Shown here: piece after piece, positions 50,391 to 62,377 of the stretch
How positions within the stretch are numbered: position 1 is the first letter of the stretch
Layout: every line of letters begins with the position of its first letter
Assembly: GCA_019448385.1 (NCBI GenBank)
Contig: JAGTXO010000006.1
Location: forward strand, 62,001 to 126,000
DNA length: 64,000 bases
Source: Diacronema lutheri
Lineage: Eukaryota > Haptophyta > Pavlovophyceae > Pavlovales > Pavlovaceae
Direction: 5' to 3'
Position numbers and translations under genes: made by a program
The notes under the pieces: model-generated
Seen by the model: the letters and a program-made list of their open reading frames with translations, nothing else
Told to the model about the DNA's origin: nothing
The model's database searches: none

Positions 50391-52183
50391 ATGCCGATGT
50401 TCATTGAGACGTGCACGGCGCCGACCAACATCGCGGTGATCAAGTACTGGGGCAAGGACGAGGCGCGCGGGCTGAACACGCCGATCAACTCCTCCGCCTC
50501 CGTCACGCTCGACCAGGATGACCTCTGCGCGATGACCTCGATCGCCGCGTCATCCGACTTTGTCGCCGACCGGTTGTGGCTCAACGGCAAGGAGGAGGAC
50601 ACGGCCGGCAACGGCACGCACGCCAAGCGGCTGCGCAAGTGCCTCGCCGAGATGCGCGGCCTGGCGCGCGACCGTGTCGATGCCTCGGGCGCCGTGGTGT
50701 GCACCGCGACGGAGCTTGCATCGTACAAGGTGCACGTCGTCAGCCGCAACACGTTCCCGACCGCCGCCGGCCTCGCTTCGTCCGCCGCTGGCTACGCGTG
50801 CCTCGTGCACACGCTGGCCAAGCTGTACAACGTGGAGGAGGCGTACGAGGGCCAGCTTTCCACCATCGCGCGCCAGGGCTCCGGCTCGGCCTGCCGCTCG
50901 CTTTACGGCGGGTTCGTCAAATGGGTGAAGGGGCGGAAGCCGGACGCGACCGACTCGATGGCGGTCTGCGTCGCCGATCAGGCGCACTGGCCGGAGCTGC
51001 GCGCGGTGATCCTCGTGATCAACGCGGGGAAGAAGGAGACGCCGTCGACTGAGGGCATGCAGACCTCCGTCGAGACGTCGCCGCTCCTCGCCTTCCGCGC
51101 CGAGTCGGTCGTCGAGCCGCGCCTCGCAGCGATGGAGGCCGCGTACCGCGCGCGCGACTTTGAGGCGTTCGGCAAGCTGACGATGCAGGACTCCAACCAG
51201 TTCCACGCGACGTGCCTCGACACCTATCCGCCCATCTTTTACCTCAACGATGTCTCGCGCCAGGTGCGCGCCGCGCCGCGCCGCGCCGCGCGCGCGCGCG
51301 CGCACAGCCTGCCAGCCGGCCTGCCGGCCTGCCAGCCAAGCCTGCCAGCCAGCCAGCCTGCCGGCGTGCGCGCGCGCGCCCACACGCGCGCCCCTGCCGC
51401 GCGCCGTGCGGCGCACCCACCGGGCAAAGGCTATCCGCTTGTGCCACGCGTTCAATGAGCACAAGGGCCGCATCCTCGCTGCGTACACTTTCGATGCGGG
51501 CCCCAACGCCGTGATCTATTGCGAGGCCAAGGACCGCGATGAGCTGCTCGCGTTCATGTGCGCGGGCTCGCGCGAGCACACCGTGACCTTGGCGTTGCCG
51601 CTGGCGTTGCCGCTGCGGCTGGTGCTACGGCTGGCGCTAGCACTGCCGCTGTGTGCTGTGGGCTAGCGCACATGAGCAACAGCAGATGCAGCAGCAGCAG
51701 CAGCAGCAGCAGCAGCACGGGATCTGTCCAGCCCTCACCACTCCCCTCCCCAACCCCCCCCCCCCCCCCCCCCCTTCCCCCTCACACTCACTCACACACG
51801 CCAGGCTGCACTTTTTCCCGCCACCGCGCTCGGGCGTCGAGTCGTACACCAACAAGCCCGCGCTGCTCAAGGCGGCCGCGGCCATGCCCCTCGAGCCCGC
51901 GCTGCTCGCCAAGGGCAACGAGCTGCGCACGCCCGCCGCGGGCGACGTCAAGATGATCTACTGCACCGCGGTCGGCGACGGGCCTCGCACGCTCGGCGCG
52001 GACGAGGCGCTGCTCGACGCGGCGACCGGCTTCCCGCTCGAGCAGAAGCTGCAGAAGTGGCAGCAGACGCTTGGCCCGGCGGGCGGCGGTGGCGGCTGCC
52101 CTGTCGCGCCCACCGTCTCCACGTACGCCGCTGTGGCCGTCGCGGCGATTGGCTTTTTGCTCGTGCTCAAGAAGAGCAATTGA
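50391..52183 (+). CDS. mvd: Mevalonate diphosphate decarboxylase with C-terminal membrane anchor
   Basis: Three exons (50391-51263, 51430-51557, 51805-52183) give 459 residues; introns of 166 and 247 bp both start GTGCGC. The GHMP-fold signatures are clear: [46 protein letters not shown] (phosphate-binding loop), [29 protein letters not shown] and [13 protein letters not shown]. The enzyme makes isopentenyl diphosphate in the mevalonate pathway. Unusually, after the normal family end the protein continues through a Gly linker into a hydrophobic segment ([18 protein letters not shown]) and ends KKSN, which fits a KKXX ER-retrieval signal. That suggests ER anchoring; other family members are soluble. 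Confidence 0.92.
51680..51774. repeat. CAG-repeat and 21-base poly-C tract in mvd intron 2
   Basis: About ten agcagcag units (51684-51717) and a run of 21 C (51754-51774) lie in intron 51558-51804. Both are slippage-prone and non-coding in the proposed model. Confidence 0.85.
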
Positions 52184-52594
52184 AAGGGGGCGGGGGATGA
52201 GGGGGAGGGGCGTTGATTTTGGAGGCGCGCAGCCACGCCGATGCTGCTCGCAACGCGAGCAGCGTCATGCCACAATTCAGCCACGCACTTTCGCGCCCGC
52301 AATGCGGTCTGGCTCCCAGTCGACACACTTCATCTTCTTGTGTCACTCGTCGCTGTCACTCTTCGCCGTGCAACTTCGACCGCCAGCGATTCATCGGATG
52401 TGGCCCGCGTGGTGACGCCTGCCCAGCCAACCTCCGCACGCGGCCGGCGGCACCGGCGCACGCGCGCGCCGGCGGCCAGTGTGCCCGCGGCGCGCGCGCG
52501 CCCGTGCGCGCGCCCGCGGCGCGCGCGGCGGCGGGGCGCCAGCGCCGAGCGCGCTCGGCAGCTCGGCGTTGTTCGGCCGCCAGCGCCGAGCAAC
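52184..52594. other. Convergent intergenic spacer between mvd and hsp60
   Basis: About 410 bp with no supported gene. It begins with a G-rich stretch (aaagggggcgggggatgagg) and later has ordinary mixed sequence. It presumably contains both 3' UTRs and polyadenylation regions. Confidence 0.5.
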
Positions 52595-54916
<2,322 letters not shown>

Positions 54917-54989
54917 TCACTTCCTGCACTCACATACTCAACCAGTCTGCCACCGTGCTAGCGGACCGGCTTTGCGGCGCCCCAGGCGC

Positions 54990-55967
54990 TCACGCTCGGC
55001 GAGCGAGCGCAGGCACGGGCCCGCCGCCCGCGTCGAGCGCGGCGCCCACGCCGCCCGCGCCGCGCGGCGAGGGTGCGGCGCATGCGGGCGGCGTCGTCGC
55101 CGCCGATGGCAAGGAGGCGACGCGCGCGCGCTCGAGCTTCATCATCGCCGCGAGCTGCTCGCCCGTGAAGATGAACTGCGCCTGCACCACGCCGCCCACG
55201 GCCAACCCGGGCGCGCCCGCGTGCGCGAGCGCCGCCGCGCGAGATCGCTCGATGCGCTCTCGCTTCTCCTCGCGGATGCTCTCGTAGCGCAGAGCCGACA
55301 GTTGAGCGACGCGCCTCTGCGCCATGCGCGCGAGCGCCTCGTCGCCCGCGACGGCCGCGTCGCCGCTGCACCGGCTGAACTGCCCCTCGCCCGGCGCCGG
55401 ATCGCCGCCGTTGGGGCCCGCGTCTCCGAGGACGCCGGCGGGCACGCCGGCGATGGACGGCTCGCCGGCGGCGCTCGCGCCGGCCTTCGCGGCGGCGGCG
55501 GCGGCCGAGGCCGCCCGCGGCCGCGCGTATGCCGTTGGCTGACGCGCCGAGAGCCGCTGGCGCACGCTCTTCCACAGCGCGCCCGAGCTCGCGCCCGTGA
55601 CGCCGGCGCTCGCCACACCGTTCGCGACCGGCGGTGCGCCATGGTCAGCGCGTGAGCCGGCGCTATGGCTGGCGCGTCGGCCGAGCGCGGTGGCCACGGC
55701 CTCGCCATCGGCCGTGGTATTCGTGGAGCTCGCTCCCGTCGGCGCACGCCGGCGCCGCGGTGGCGTGCCCGTCGAGGCCGAATGCCGCCGCGCGGGCGCG
55801 GGCACGCGCCGGTGCCGCCCAGGCGCGCACGCCGCATCGTGGCGCTGAGCCTCGACGTCGGCAAAGTCGCCAGCATGTCGCGCGACGACGAAAGACACAC
55901 TCACGTGCTCGACCATCTGCCGCACGAGCATGGCCACCATGCCGGCCTCATCCAGATCGCCCACCAT
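54990..55967 (-). CDS. Unknown protein with C-terminal Arg/Glu helix
   Basis: 325 residues from ATG 55967. The first 45 residues ([40 protein letters not shown]) look well folded. The middle is low-complexity Ala/Gly/Pro. Residues about 225-285 contain helical [20 protein letters not shown] and [15 protein letters not shown] followed by [17 protein letters not shown]. No family is recognised. The frame may contain unrecognised introns in its low-complexity middle. Its ATG is only 35 bp from that of the plus-strand neighbour, which supports this start. Confidence 0.5.
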   Translation of the reverse strand: MVGDLDEAGMVAMLVRQMVEHVSVSFVVARHAGDFADVEAQRHDAACAPGRHRRVPAPARRHSASTGTPPRRRRAPTGASSTNTTADGEAVATALGRRASHSAGSRADHGAPPVANGVASAGVTGASSGALWKSVRQRLSARQPTAYARPRAASAAAAAAKAGASAAGEPSIAGVPAGVLGDAGPNGGDPAPGEGQFSRCSGDAAVAGDEALARMAQRRVAQLSALRYESIREEKRERIERSRAAALAHAGAPGLAVGGVVQAQFIFTGEQLAAMMKLERARVASLPSAATTPPACAAPSPRGAGGVGAALDAGGGPVPALARRA

Positions 55968-56002
55968 CGTGCCCGGAAAGGAGGGCGGACCTCCCGGGGC
56001 GC
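55968..56002. promoter_or_regulatory. 35-bp bidirectional promoter interval
   Basis: The two opposed ATGs are separated by 35 bp (gtgcccggaaaggagggcgg...). There is no room for two separate core promoters, so the genes probably share one. Confidence 0.4.
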
Positions 56003-56560
56003 ATGGGCAAGAATGCGGGCAAGCCGGTGCGGCACACGGGCGGCAGCGGCGGGGGCCAGAGCTACGAGGAGGCGTGGGAGAAGCGCGAGTTCCACTCCAA
56101 AGCCTACCAGCAGCAGGAGGTTCAGCTCCTGCTCAATGCGCCCGAGCGGCTCTCGTGGGACGAGTGGAAGGCGCAGCAGCAGAAGAAGAAGGACGAGGAG
56201 GAGGCGCAATTCTACGGCGTGGGGATGGACATGATGAAGTACCGCCAGCAGCTCGACGACGAGCGCGAGAAGCGCCTCAACGAACGGCGCGAGGCCAACG
56301 AGCAGACGCGGCACGAGCGCGAGGGCGACAAGCGGGACAAAAAGTCCAAGAAGCGGGGCAAGGACAAGGGCAAGGACAAGCGCAAAGGCAAGGACAAAAA
56401 GTCCAAGGGCAAGGACAGCGGCGTCGATGCCAGCAGCGGCAGCAGCAGCAGCGACGAGCAGACGCGGCGCAAGAAGGGGCGGGCGGGCGAGGCCGACAAG
56501 GGGCCGGTGAAGCTCTCAAGCTTCTTCAACGCGCATTCGGACGACGAGGACGCGTTGTGA
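56003..56560 (+). CDS. Lysine-rich nuclear-type protein, unknown
   Basis: 185 residues. The N-terminal third is ordered and charged (YEEAWEKREFHSKAYQQQEV, LLNAPERLSWDEWKAQQQKK), continuing as a Glu/Arg coiled coil (QLDDEREKRLNERREANEQ). The second half is a basic KDKGKDKRKGKDKKSKGKD tract, a Ser run with an acidic patch, and an end (VKLSSFFNAHSDDEDAL) like short CK2-type acidic tails. The composition fits a nucleolar or RNA-binding protein. No family is assigned. It has the same GC-rich codon use as its neighbours. Confidence 0.7.
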   Translation: MGKNAGKPVRHTGGSGGGQSYEEAWEKREFHSKAYQQQEVQLLLNAPERLSWDEWKAQQQKKKDEEEAQFYGVGMDMMKYRQQLDDEREKRLNERREANEQTRHEREGDKRDKKSKKRGKDKGKDKRKGKDKKSKGKDSGVDASSGSSSSDEQTRRKKGRAGEADKGPVKLSSFFNAHSDDEDAL

Positions 56561-56656
56561 CGGCCCGGGGTGTACAGGGTGTCGCTTGGGTTGTCTCGGG
56601 GTGCGTGATTGGCGAGCACGCGAAGGAGAACACCACGTGAAAACTGAGATGGTGGG

Positions 56657-57517
56657 TCACGAGCCACTGCTCAAGCGCGCGTCGACCGCCGTTGGGGCGG
56701 TGGCGACCGGTGCCCAGCACGCGAAAAATCCGGCCACCGAGCGTGTGCGCCCGGCTCTCGTGCGGTCGTACCACGCGAGCGCTGCCATGTGGTCCTTGAC
56801 GTGGCGCGGCGCGAACGCAATCTTGCTGCGAATGTCCGCGTTGAACCACGGCTGCACGACGCGCCAGATGGCGGGGAAGTATGGCGGCAGGTTGAAGGCG
56901 ATGATAGCGCCGAGGCGGCACGGATAGTGTCGCTGGCAGCAGTCGACACCGTCCTTGACGTACGGGAAGAGCAGCCCAGGCTTGAAGCCGCCCATGTCGA
57001 GCAGCATCGCCGCACCCTCCACGCCAGGCGGCATCGCGCGCACCATCTCCTCCATGAAGAAGGAGACGTGCTTCACGTTCTGCGCGCGCCCGTACGCGTG
57101 CGGGCGCCAGGCGCGCGTCGTCACCGTCGTGACAGGCAGCCCATCCTTGGTGCGCAGCGGCCGGCCGAGTGCGTCGCGCGGCGCGCGCCACGCGCCCTGC
57201 CGCGCTGCTGCGGGGGTGTCGCGCTCTTGGCGCAGCGCGCGCGGCCTGTTGGCCTTGCGCCACGCATAGTCCTCGAGCAGCACGGCCTTTGCCCGCTCCA
57301 CGCTCCAGCCGTACACGCGCATGAAGCGCGCCATGTCCATCGGTCGGACGCGCTCCCCGCCCATCTGCCACGCGTTGGGTGGCGGACATTGCCGCGCGAG
57401 CTCGGCGAGCCGCAGGCGCTGCGTGGGCAGCGCGCACGCCTGCGTGCGCTCGCGCACTCGCGCCCCGACGCTCGCGACGAGGACCGCCATCCTGACGTTC
57501 ATTTCGCAAGTGGTCAA
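56657..57517 (-). CDS. CRAL-TRIO (Sec14-like) lipid-binding protein
   Basis: 286 residues. A helical N-terminal lobe (MDMARFMRVYGWSVERAKAV, LLEDYAWRKANRP) matches the CRAL-TRIO N-terminal domain, followed by the lipid-binding lobe with MLLDMGGFKPGLLFPYVKDG, CCQRHYPCRLGAIIAFNLPP and YFPAIWRVVQPWFNADIRSK, then IAFAP. The DxxGF...YP.R......N.P..F...W..v.P......KI order is diagnostic. The start may be ATG 57517 or the nearby in-frame MNVRMAV. The family moves phosphatidylinositol or other lipids between membranes. The ligand is unknown. Confidence 0.85.
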   Translation of the reverse strand: MTTCEMNVRMAVLVASVGARVRERTQACALPTQRLRLAELARQCPPPNAWQMGGERVRPMDMARFMRVYGWSVERAKAVLLEDYAWRKANRPRALRQERDTPAAARQGAWRAPRDALGRPLRTKDGLPVTTVTTRAWRPHAYGRAQNVKHVSFFMEEMVRAMPPGVEGAAMLLDMGGFKPGLLFPYVKDGVDCCQRHYPCRLGAIIAFNLPPYFPAIWRVVQPWFNADIRSKIAFAPRHVKDHMAALAWYDRTRAGRTRSVAGFFACWAPVATAPTAVDARLSSGS

Positions 57518-57646
57518 ATCAGCGTTCGAGCGGACAGCGGCCGAGAGGACATCGTGCGAGGCGCGTCTCCGACTGGGATTAAATGATTCATTGCAAAGAA
57601 TTACTGTGCAAGGTCTCTCAGCCTGCGGGTCGGTCTCCGGCTGGGT

Positions 57647-58168
57647 TCACACCATTCCCTTCAGGCGGGTCTCCTTGTGCGTCTCGTACGCCTCGAGCGA
57701 GCCGAGGTAGTCGCCTGTCACCGGGCACTTGTATTTGCCCGCGAGGCCCGTCAGATAGCAGAACTTGCGCGGCGGCCGCGTCGATGGCTTGACGGCGGCC
57801 GACAAGTACGTGGGCACCCAGCTCGGGAACTTGTGGTACTGCTCGTCGTCGACGATGTCGTCAAAGCTCTTCGTGCGGCCGGTCTCCTCGCGGAACTGGT
57901 CGCCACCGCGCGTCTTCTTCTTCGCGCCCTTGCCCGCGCTCTTTTTCCGCCCCTTCTTCTGCTCTCCGAGGAAGAGCTCTCCGTCGTCCGACTCGTTTGG
58001 CTCGTAGTCGTCGTCGTCGGGCTCAAGCGCGTCCTCGTGCCAGTTGTCCTGCTCGAGCGCGTCAAGCCGCTTGCGCTTCAGCTCCTGCCGCGCGTGGTCG
58101 TCGAGCGCGCGCACCTTCGTCTGCCGCTGCCGCGTGGACGCCCGGCCGGCGCCCTCGTCGACCTTCAT
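57647..58168 (-). CDS. YL1 C-terminal-domain protein (chromatin-remodelling subunit-like)
   Basis: 173 residues from MKVDEGAGRASTRQRQTKV. The N-terminal half is charged, with an acidic stretch (EPDDDDYEPNESDDGELFLG) and a basic one (KKGRKKSAGKGAKKKTRGGD). The conserved end is FPSWVPTYLSAAVKPSTRPP followed by RKFCYLTGLAGKYKCPVTGD and YLGSLEAYETHKETRL. This matches the (K/R)xCxxTGLxxxYxxPxTxxxY pattern of the YL1_C domain found in Vps72 (SWR1) and Ies6/INO80C (INO80). Which complex it serves is not clear. The FPSWVPTYL lead-in favours the INO80C/Ies6 side only weakly. Confidence 0.6.
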   Translation of the reverse strand: MKVDEGAGRASTRQRQTKVRALDDHARQELKRKRLDALEQDNWHEDALEPDDDDYEPNESDDGELFLGEQKKGRKKSAGKGAKKKTRGGDQFREETGRTKSFDDIVDDEQYHKFPSWVPTYLSAAVKPSTRPPRKFCYLTGLAGKYKCPVTGDYLGSLEAYETHKETRLKGMV

Positions 58169-58185
58169 GGGGCGTGTCTCGCACG
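58169..58185. promoter_or_regulatory. 17-bp gap between two opposed start codons
   Basis: Only ggggcgtgtctcgcacg separates the ATG at 58168 (minus) from that at 58186 (plus). The 5' leaders must overlap the opposite gene or be extremely short. Confidence 0.55.
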
Positions 58186-58674
58186 ATGGCCGCCGGCGCG
58201 CTGATCTATCGCTCGCCTTGGGTGCTCGGAGCGCGCCTCCTCTTGCGGGCGAAGGTGCTGCAGGTGGGGACCATGGTGGGCGTGGGCGCGCCGCTTGCCA
58301 TCGCGATGCGCGCCGGCGAGCTCGGCCTTGGCGAGTACGCGGTCCTCGGATCCACATTTGCTGGCAGCGTCGTCGTCGGCGCGTCGCTCGCCTTCATTTC
58401 TGAGCGGTTCGTCGGCGAGATCCGGCTGCACAAGGAGGCGGGCAGCGTGGTGGTGAGCACGCTGTCCGTCTGGGGCCAACGCCTCGACCACGTCTACCCG
58501 GTCGCCGCAGTGGTGCCGCTCGCGCCGCGCACGGTCCAGCAGCGGCGGGCGGTGCCGCTCGTCTTCCACACGGACGCCAAGGGCCGGCAACACGTCGTGA
58601 TCCTGCGCGACGACCATGCCGTAGACCGGCCTGCCCTCGAGCAGCTGCTCACGGGCAAGGCAGTCATGCGGTGA
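58186..58674 (+). CDS. TMEM186-like mitochondrial inner-membrane protein
   Basis: 162 residues with two membrane segments (VGTMVGVGAPLAIAMRAG; LGSTFAGSVVVGASLAFIS). The block order IYRSPWVLGARLLLRAK, ISERFVGEIRLHKEAG, VVVSTLSVWGQRLDHVYPVA and VVPLAP resembles TMEM186/TMEM70-type proteins (RxVGxIxLH, STLxxxGxRxDxxxPxxxVVP). These act in complex I or ATP synthase assembly. The homology call rests on pattern memory, so the exact family is moderately sure. Confidence 0.55.
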   Translation: MAAGALIYRSPWVLGARLLLRAKVLQVGTMVGVGAPLAIAMRAGELGLGEYAVLGSTFAGSVVVGASLAFISERFVGEIRLHKEAGSVVVSTLSVWGQRLDHVYPVAAVVPLAPRTVQQRRAVPLVFHTDAKGRQHVVILRDDHAVDRPALEQLLTGKAVMR

Positions 58675-58971
58675 TGAGACCGTCCGCTCGTCGCGGCGGC
58701 CCGCGCCCGGGTGAGCGTCCGTGGCGTCCAATGGCGACGCGTGAGCATTGAGCAAGGGCGGTCAAAAACGGCTGAGAGCGGGCTGCACCGCTTTCAGATT
58801 CCGGCCATTGCCGATCTGACGAGCGTTGCCGCATTCCACGCACGCCGGCCGCGGCTCCCCTCCCCCGCGCGCACGCGCGCGTGAGACGCGTCGCAGTTCG
58901 CCGAGCGCCACCTCGCCGGTGCGCGCTGCTGCCACCTCGCCGAGCGCCACGCCGCGGCACGCCGCGCCGGC
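58675..58971. other. Convergent spacer between the TMEM186-like gene and cbbX
   Basis: About 300 bp with no recognised gene. Repeated gccgagcgccacctcgcc-type words occur at about 58898 and 58935. It presumably contains the two 3' UTRs. Confidence 0.45.
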
Positions 58972-60687
58972 CTACTCGACAATGGCCGACTCGCCGAGCG
59001 CCTCGAGCTCCGCGGCGGTGGGCATGTCGGCCTTGGTGAACATCTGCAGCTCCTCGGGCGTGATCGAGCCGTCCGACGACGGGTCGAGCTTCTCGATGAA
59101 GAGCCGGTTCGCCTGGCGCATGCGCGCGCGATCGATGGCATTGCGCACCGTGCGCGCGTTCGAGAAGAAGGGGAGCGTCATGCGCTTGGCCACGTACTCG
59201 CGCAGCACGGGGATCGCGTCGTCGGCGAAGGTGTACTCGAGCTCGCGCGCCATGACCTTTGCGATCTCGACGAGCTCGTCCGGCTCGTAGTTGGGGAAGT
59301 CGATGTGGTTGCCGATGCGCGAGCTCATGCCCGGGATGTATGAGAAGAATTTGTCCATGCGGTCCTTGTAGCCGGCGAGCGTGACGATCAGGTCGTCCTT
59401 CTGGTTCTCCATCACGTTGAGCAGGATCTCAATCGACTCCTGGCCGTAGTCCTTGTCGTTGGCCGCGTTGTACAGGTAGTAGGCCTCGTCGATGAGCAGG
59501 ATGCCGCCAAAGGCCTTCTTGATCATCTCCTTGGTCTTGGGCGCCGTGTGCCCGACATACTGGCCGACCAGGTCGTCGCGCGTCGCGACGACGACGCCGC
59601 CGTGCCGGCAGTAGCCCATGCGCTGCAGAATCTGGCCCATCTTCATCGCAACGGTCGTCTTGCCCGTGCCAGGCGCGCCGGTGAAGCACATGTGCAGCGA
59701 CGGGATGGACGTGTCGAGGCCGAGCTTGCGGCGCATCTTATCGATGACGAGCAGAGATGCGATGTCACGCACGCGCTGCTTGACCGGCTGCAGGCCGATC
59801 ATGTCGTTGTCCAGCTTCTCGAGCACCTCCGTCACGCCGTCGCGATACATGAAGTCGGACACCTGATGGTGAGACGGAGGACAAGGATGGTACCGTGGCG
59901 AGGACAGGGATGGTGAGGACGGGGACGGGGACGGCCGGCGACGAGTCGAGGGAGGCGCCGGAGGCGGTCACGCCGGTGCCGCGCGCTGAAGGTCGGACAC
60001 GAGGGCGTGCGACGGCGCAGAGCGCGCCGGCGCTCCCCGGTGCGCGCGCGAACGCGGTGCCACCCCGTGCTCGCCATTGTGTGCCGCGCTCGGCCCGCGC
60101 GGCGGCCCACGCGGCGGCCCGCGCGCGTCCGCGAACACGATGCGCGTCCGAGAGCGAGACCGTGGCGTGCGCTCTGCCCGCCACGTGCCGTCGCGCCGGA
60201 GCGAAGAGCCGGCCGCGACGCGGAGCACGCACTACCAAACCCGCGCCGCGCCGTGCCCGAGGTGCCCGCTCGTCCGCGCTCGGCGGCGCGGAGCGGCGGG
60301 GCGCAGGCGCAGGCGATCGCGCGGCGTGTGGCGCGCGCGCGGCGCGGCGCGCACCTTGCCGGCTGGCGCGCTGTCGGGGATGGCCCGCATGACCTCCATC
60401 TTCTTCTTGCGGCGGTTGCGCTTGTCCTCCTCCGCTTTGAGCGCCGCCATCGCCGCCTCCTCCTCCTTGCGCCGCTCGACGTCGGCCTCCTTGAGCGCAT
60501 CGCTCAGCTTCCTGTAGTTTTTCATGTTCGGGTCGCCGGCCATCGCCTTCGACTCGTCAAAGGTGAGCCCCATCGCCACGCCGGACGGGCGCGCGGCCAC
60601 CGCGCGCAGCGGCCGCGAGCTCACGCCCGCGCGCATCGCCTCCGCCGCGCCGAGAATCGCCGCCGAGAGGAGGAGGGAGCGCAGCAT
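58972..60687 (-). CDS. cbbX: CbbX, red-type Rubisco activase, nuclear-encoded and plastid-targeted
   Basis: Exon 1 (60687-60355) and exon 2 (59862-58972) join in frame across a 492-bp GTGCGC...CAG intron, giving 407 residues. Exon 1 starts with a signal peptide ([17 protein letters not shown]) and a transit-like stretch, then a charged helix ([20 protein letters not shown]) and [12 protein letters not shown]. Exon 2 continues [20 protein letters not shown]. The AAA+ core has Walker [38 protein letters not shown], Walker [21 protein letters not shown] and [20 protein letters not shown]. CbbX remodels inhibited red-type (form ID) Rubisco. The C-terminus contains an unusual EF-hand-like loop, [12 protein letters not shown]. 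The exon pairing relies on the conserved IPD...DFMY...GV block. Confidence 0.9.
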
Positions 60688-60775
60688 TGCGGCCTTGCAA
60701 TTATCTCACAACACACAGCGTCTCTCGAGCCTCACAAAAGAGAAGGTCGCGATTTTCGAAAGGACGTTGGCATCC
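60688..60775. promoter_or_regulatory. 88-bp bidirectional promoter between cbbX and a rhodanese gene
   Basis: Less GC-rich than the genes; it includes gcaattatctcacaacac and gcgattttcgaaagg. No TATA box is obvious. Confidence 0.4.
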
Positions 60776-61252
60776 ATGGTTGCCATCACGGCGAGCCGAG
60801 CGGCGTGGATGCTGCCGGTGTGCATGTCGGCAGCGGCAATGCGGCATCCGGACGTGGTGCGGCGCTCCGCCTGTCTGCAGCTTGGCGCAGCGCGGCGCTT
60901 CGCCGTGCCGCGACGCGTGATTGTCTCGCTCGCCGGCGTGGGCGCGCCATACGAACTCGACGCTGTGCGCCGCCAGCTCGCGGCGGGCGATGCGCAGCTG
61001 CTCGATGTGCGCGAGAAGGAGGAATGGGACGCGGGGCACCTCGCCGGCGCGTTGCTTGTGCCGCTGTCAACCCTTCCGGCCGCCCAGCTCCCGCCGGGCG
61101 TCTCCGCCACGCGCACGGCCTACGTGCACTGCAAGGCGGGCGGGCGCGCTCTGCGCGCGGCGGCCTGCCTACGCGAGATGGGCGTGCAAGATGTGGTGAG
61201 CCTGCAGGAAGGCTACGCCGCGCTCCTCGCCGCTGGCTTCCCGCCCGCCTAG
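60776..61252 (+). CDS. Rhodanese-domain protein, probably organellar
   Basis: 158 residues. The first ~45 residues are Ala/Arg-rich and hydrophobic, consistent with a targeting peptide. The rhodanese fold follows: DAQLLDVREKEEWDAGHLAG, ALLVPLSTL, and the active-site loop YVHCKAGGRALRAAACLREM, whose Cys and following loop are intact, then VVSLQEGYAAL. It is a single-domain sulfurtransferase fold. The substrate is unknown. Its head-to-head position with cbbX makes a plastid location attractive but unproven. Confidence 0.82.
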   Translation: MVAITASRAAWMLPVCMSAAAMRHPDVVRRSACLQLGAARRFAVPRRVIVSLAGVGAPYELDAVRRQLAAGDAQLLDVREKEEWDAGHLAGALLVPLSTLPAAQLPPGVSATRTAYVHCKAGGRALRAAACLREMGVQDVVSLQEGYAALLAAGFPPA

Positions 61253-61524
61253 ACCGCGCAATGCTCTCGTGCCGCCCGACCGAGCTGCGAGCGCGGAGCG
61301 CCTCATTGCTCAGCCCCTTCAGCGTGCTGTCCACTCAGGGACACGGGCAGCGTCATCGTGCGCGGCCGTCGCGCGCCGCGCGCGAGTCGTGAGTCGCGCC
61401 TATCCGAGTCACACTTCTTTTCCCTTCTCTTTGCATCGTCTCAAAAAGAATATCTTGAAATATCGGAGGGAGGCAGGGAGCGCAAACCTCTCTCGAAGCA
61501 TCTGCACCGCCCGCACCAAGCACG

Positions 61525-62281
61525 ATGCTCAGCCTCACGATCTGCTCGCTCGGCTTCCACGGCGTGCGCTCCAGCGCGCCGATGGGCAAGAGCGTCATCC
61601 GCATGGAGGGCCAGAACTCGAAGGCGCTCCCCTTTGCGCCGCGCCCCGCCCTCCTCGACGGCACGCTGGTGCGCGCTCGCGTCCGCGCGCGCGATGCGCG
61701 CGATTCGCGCGATGCGCGCGATTCGCGCGATGCGCGCGCGCGCCGTGCGTGAGCGTCGCTCGCCTCACCGCCACGCGCTCTGCCGCGGTTCGCCTGCACA
61801 GGCCGGTGACAACGGGTTCGACCCGCTCGGCCTCGCGGAGAGCGAGAGCCGCCTCGCCTTTTACCGCGAGGCCGAGATCCGCCACTGCCGCCTCGCGATG
61901 CTCGCCGCGGCGAACTGGCCGCTCGCGGAGCTGCTCAACAAGCCGCTCGCCAAGCTGCTCAACCTGCCGGCCATTACCGAGCAGACCGGCGGCCTCGCGC
62001 CCTCCATCCCGAACGGCGGCCTCGGCCAGGTGAGCGCCGCCTTCTGGCTGCTCGTGGTCGCGATCGGCATCCTCGCCGAGGTCGGCGAGATCACGCCGCT
62101 CCTGCCGGAGGCGCGGATCGCGGGCGACCTGGGCTTTGACCCGCTCGGCCTCTTCGCCAAGATGACGGCGCAGGAGAAGCGGACGATGCAGGATAAGGAG
62201 CTGGCGAACGGCCGCCTCGCGATGATTGCCATCACGGTGTTCGTCGTGCAGGAGTTCGTCTCCAAGAAGCCGACCTTCTGA
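61525..62281 (+). CDS. Light-harvesting chlorophyll a/c-binding (FCP-type) protein
   Basis: Two exons (61525-61668, 61802-62281) give 207 residues; the intron is 133 bp (GTGCGC...CACAG, phase 0). The segment LPFAPRPALLDGTL joins AGDNGFDPLGLAESESRLAF. Helix 1 contains YREAEIRHCRLAMLAAANWP and helix 3 QDKELANGRLAMIAITVFVV; both have the E-x-x-x-x-R chlorophyll-binding pair. The second FDPLGL (GDLGFDPLGLFAKM) precedes helix 3. It is a three-helix thylakoid antenna of a red-lineage secondary plastid. The N-terminus before MGKSVIRMEG is short for a bipartite presequence, so an upstream exon is possible. Confidence 0.88.
61685..61737. repeat. ~16-bp tandem repeat in the LHC intron
   Basis: Copies of gcgcgattcgcgcgat fill most of the intron between the donor and the branch region. 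It yields an Arg/Asp/Ser shadow reading. Confidence 0.8.
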
Positions 62282-62377
62282 AGCGCCCCCCGAGCCGCAC
62301 GCCGGCGGCGCGCGCCACCCTCTCCGCGGCGCTCGTAGCTAAGCTTTCTGGCAACGCCCCTCTTAGAATATGAAATG

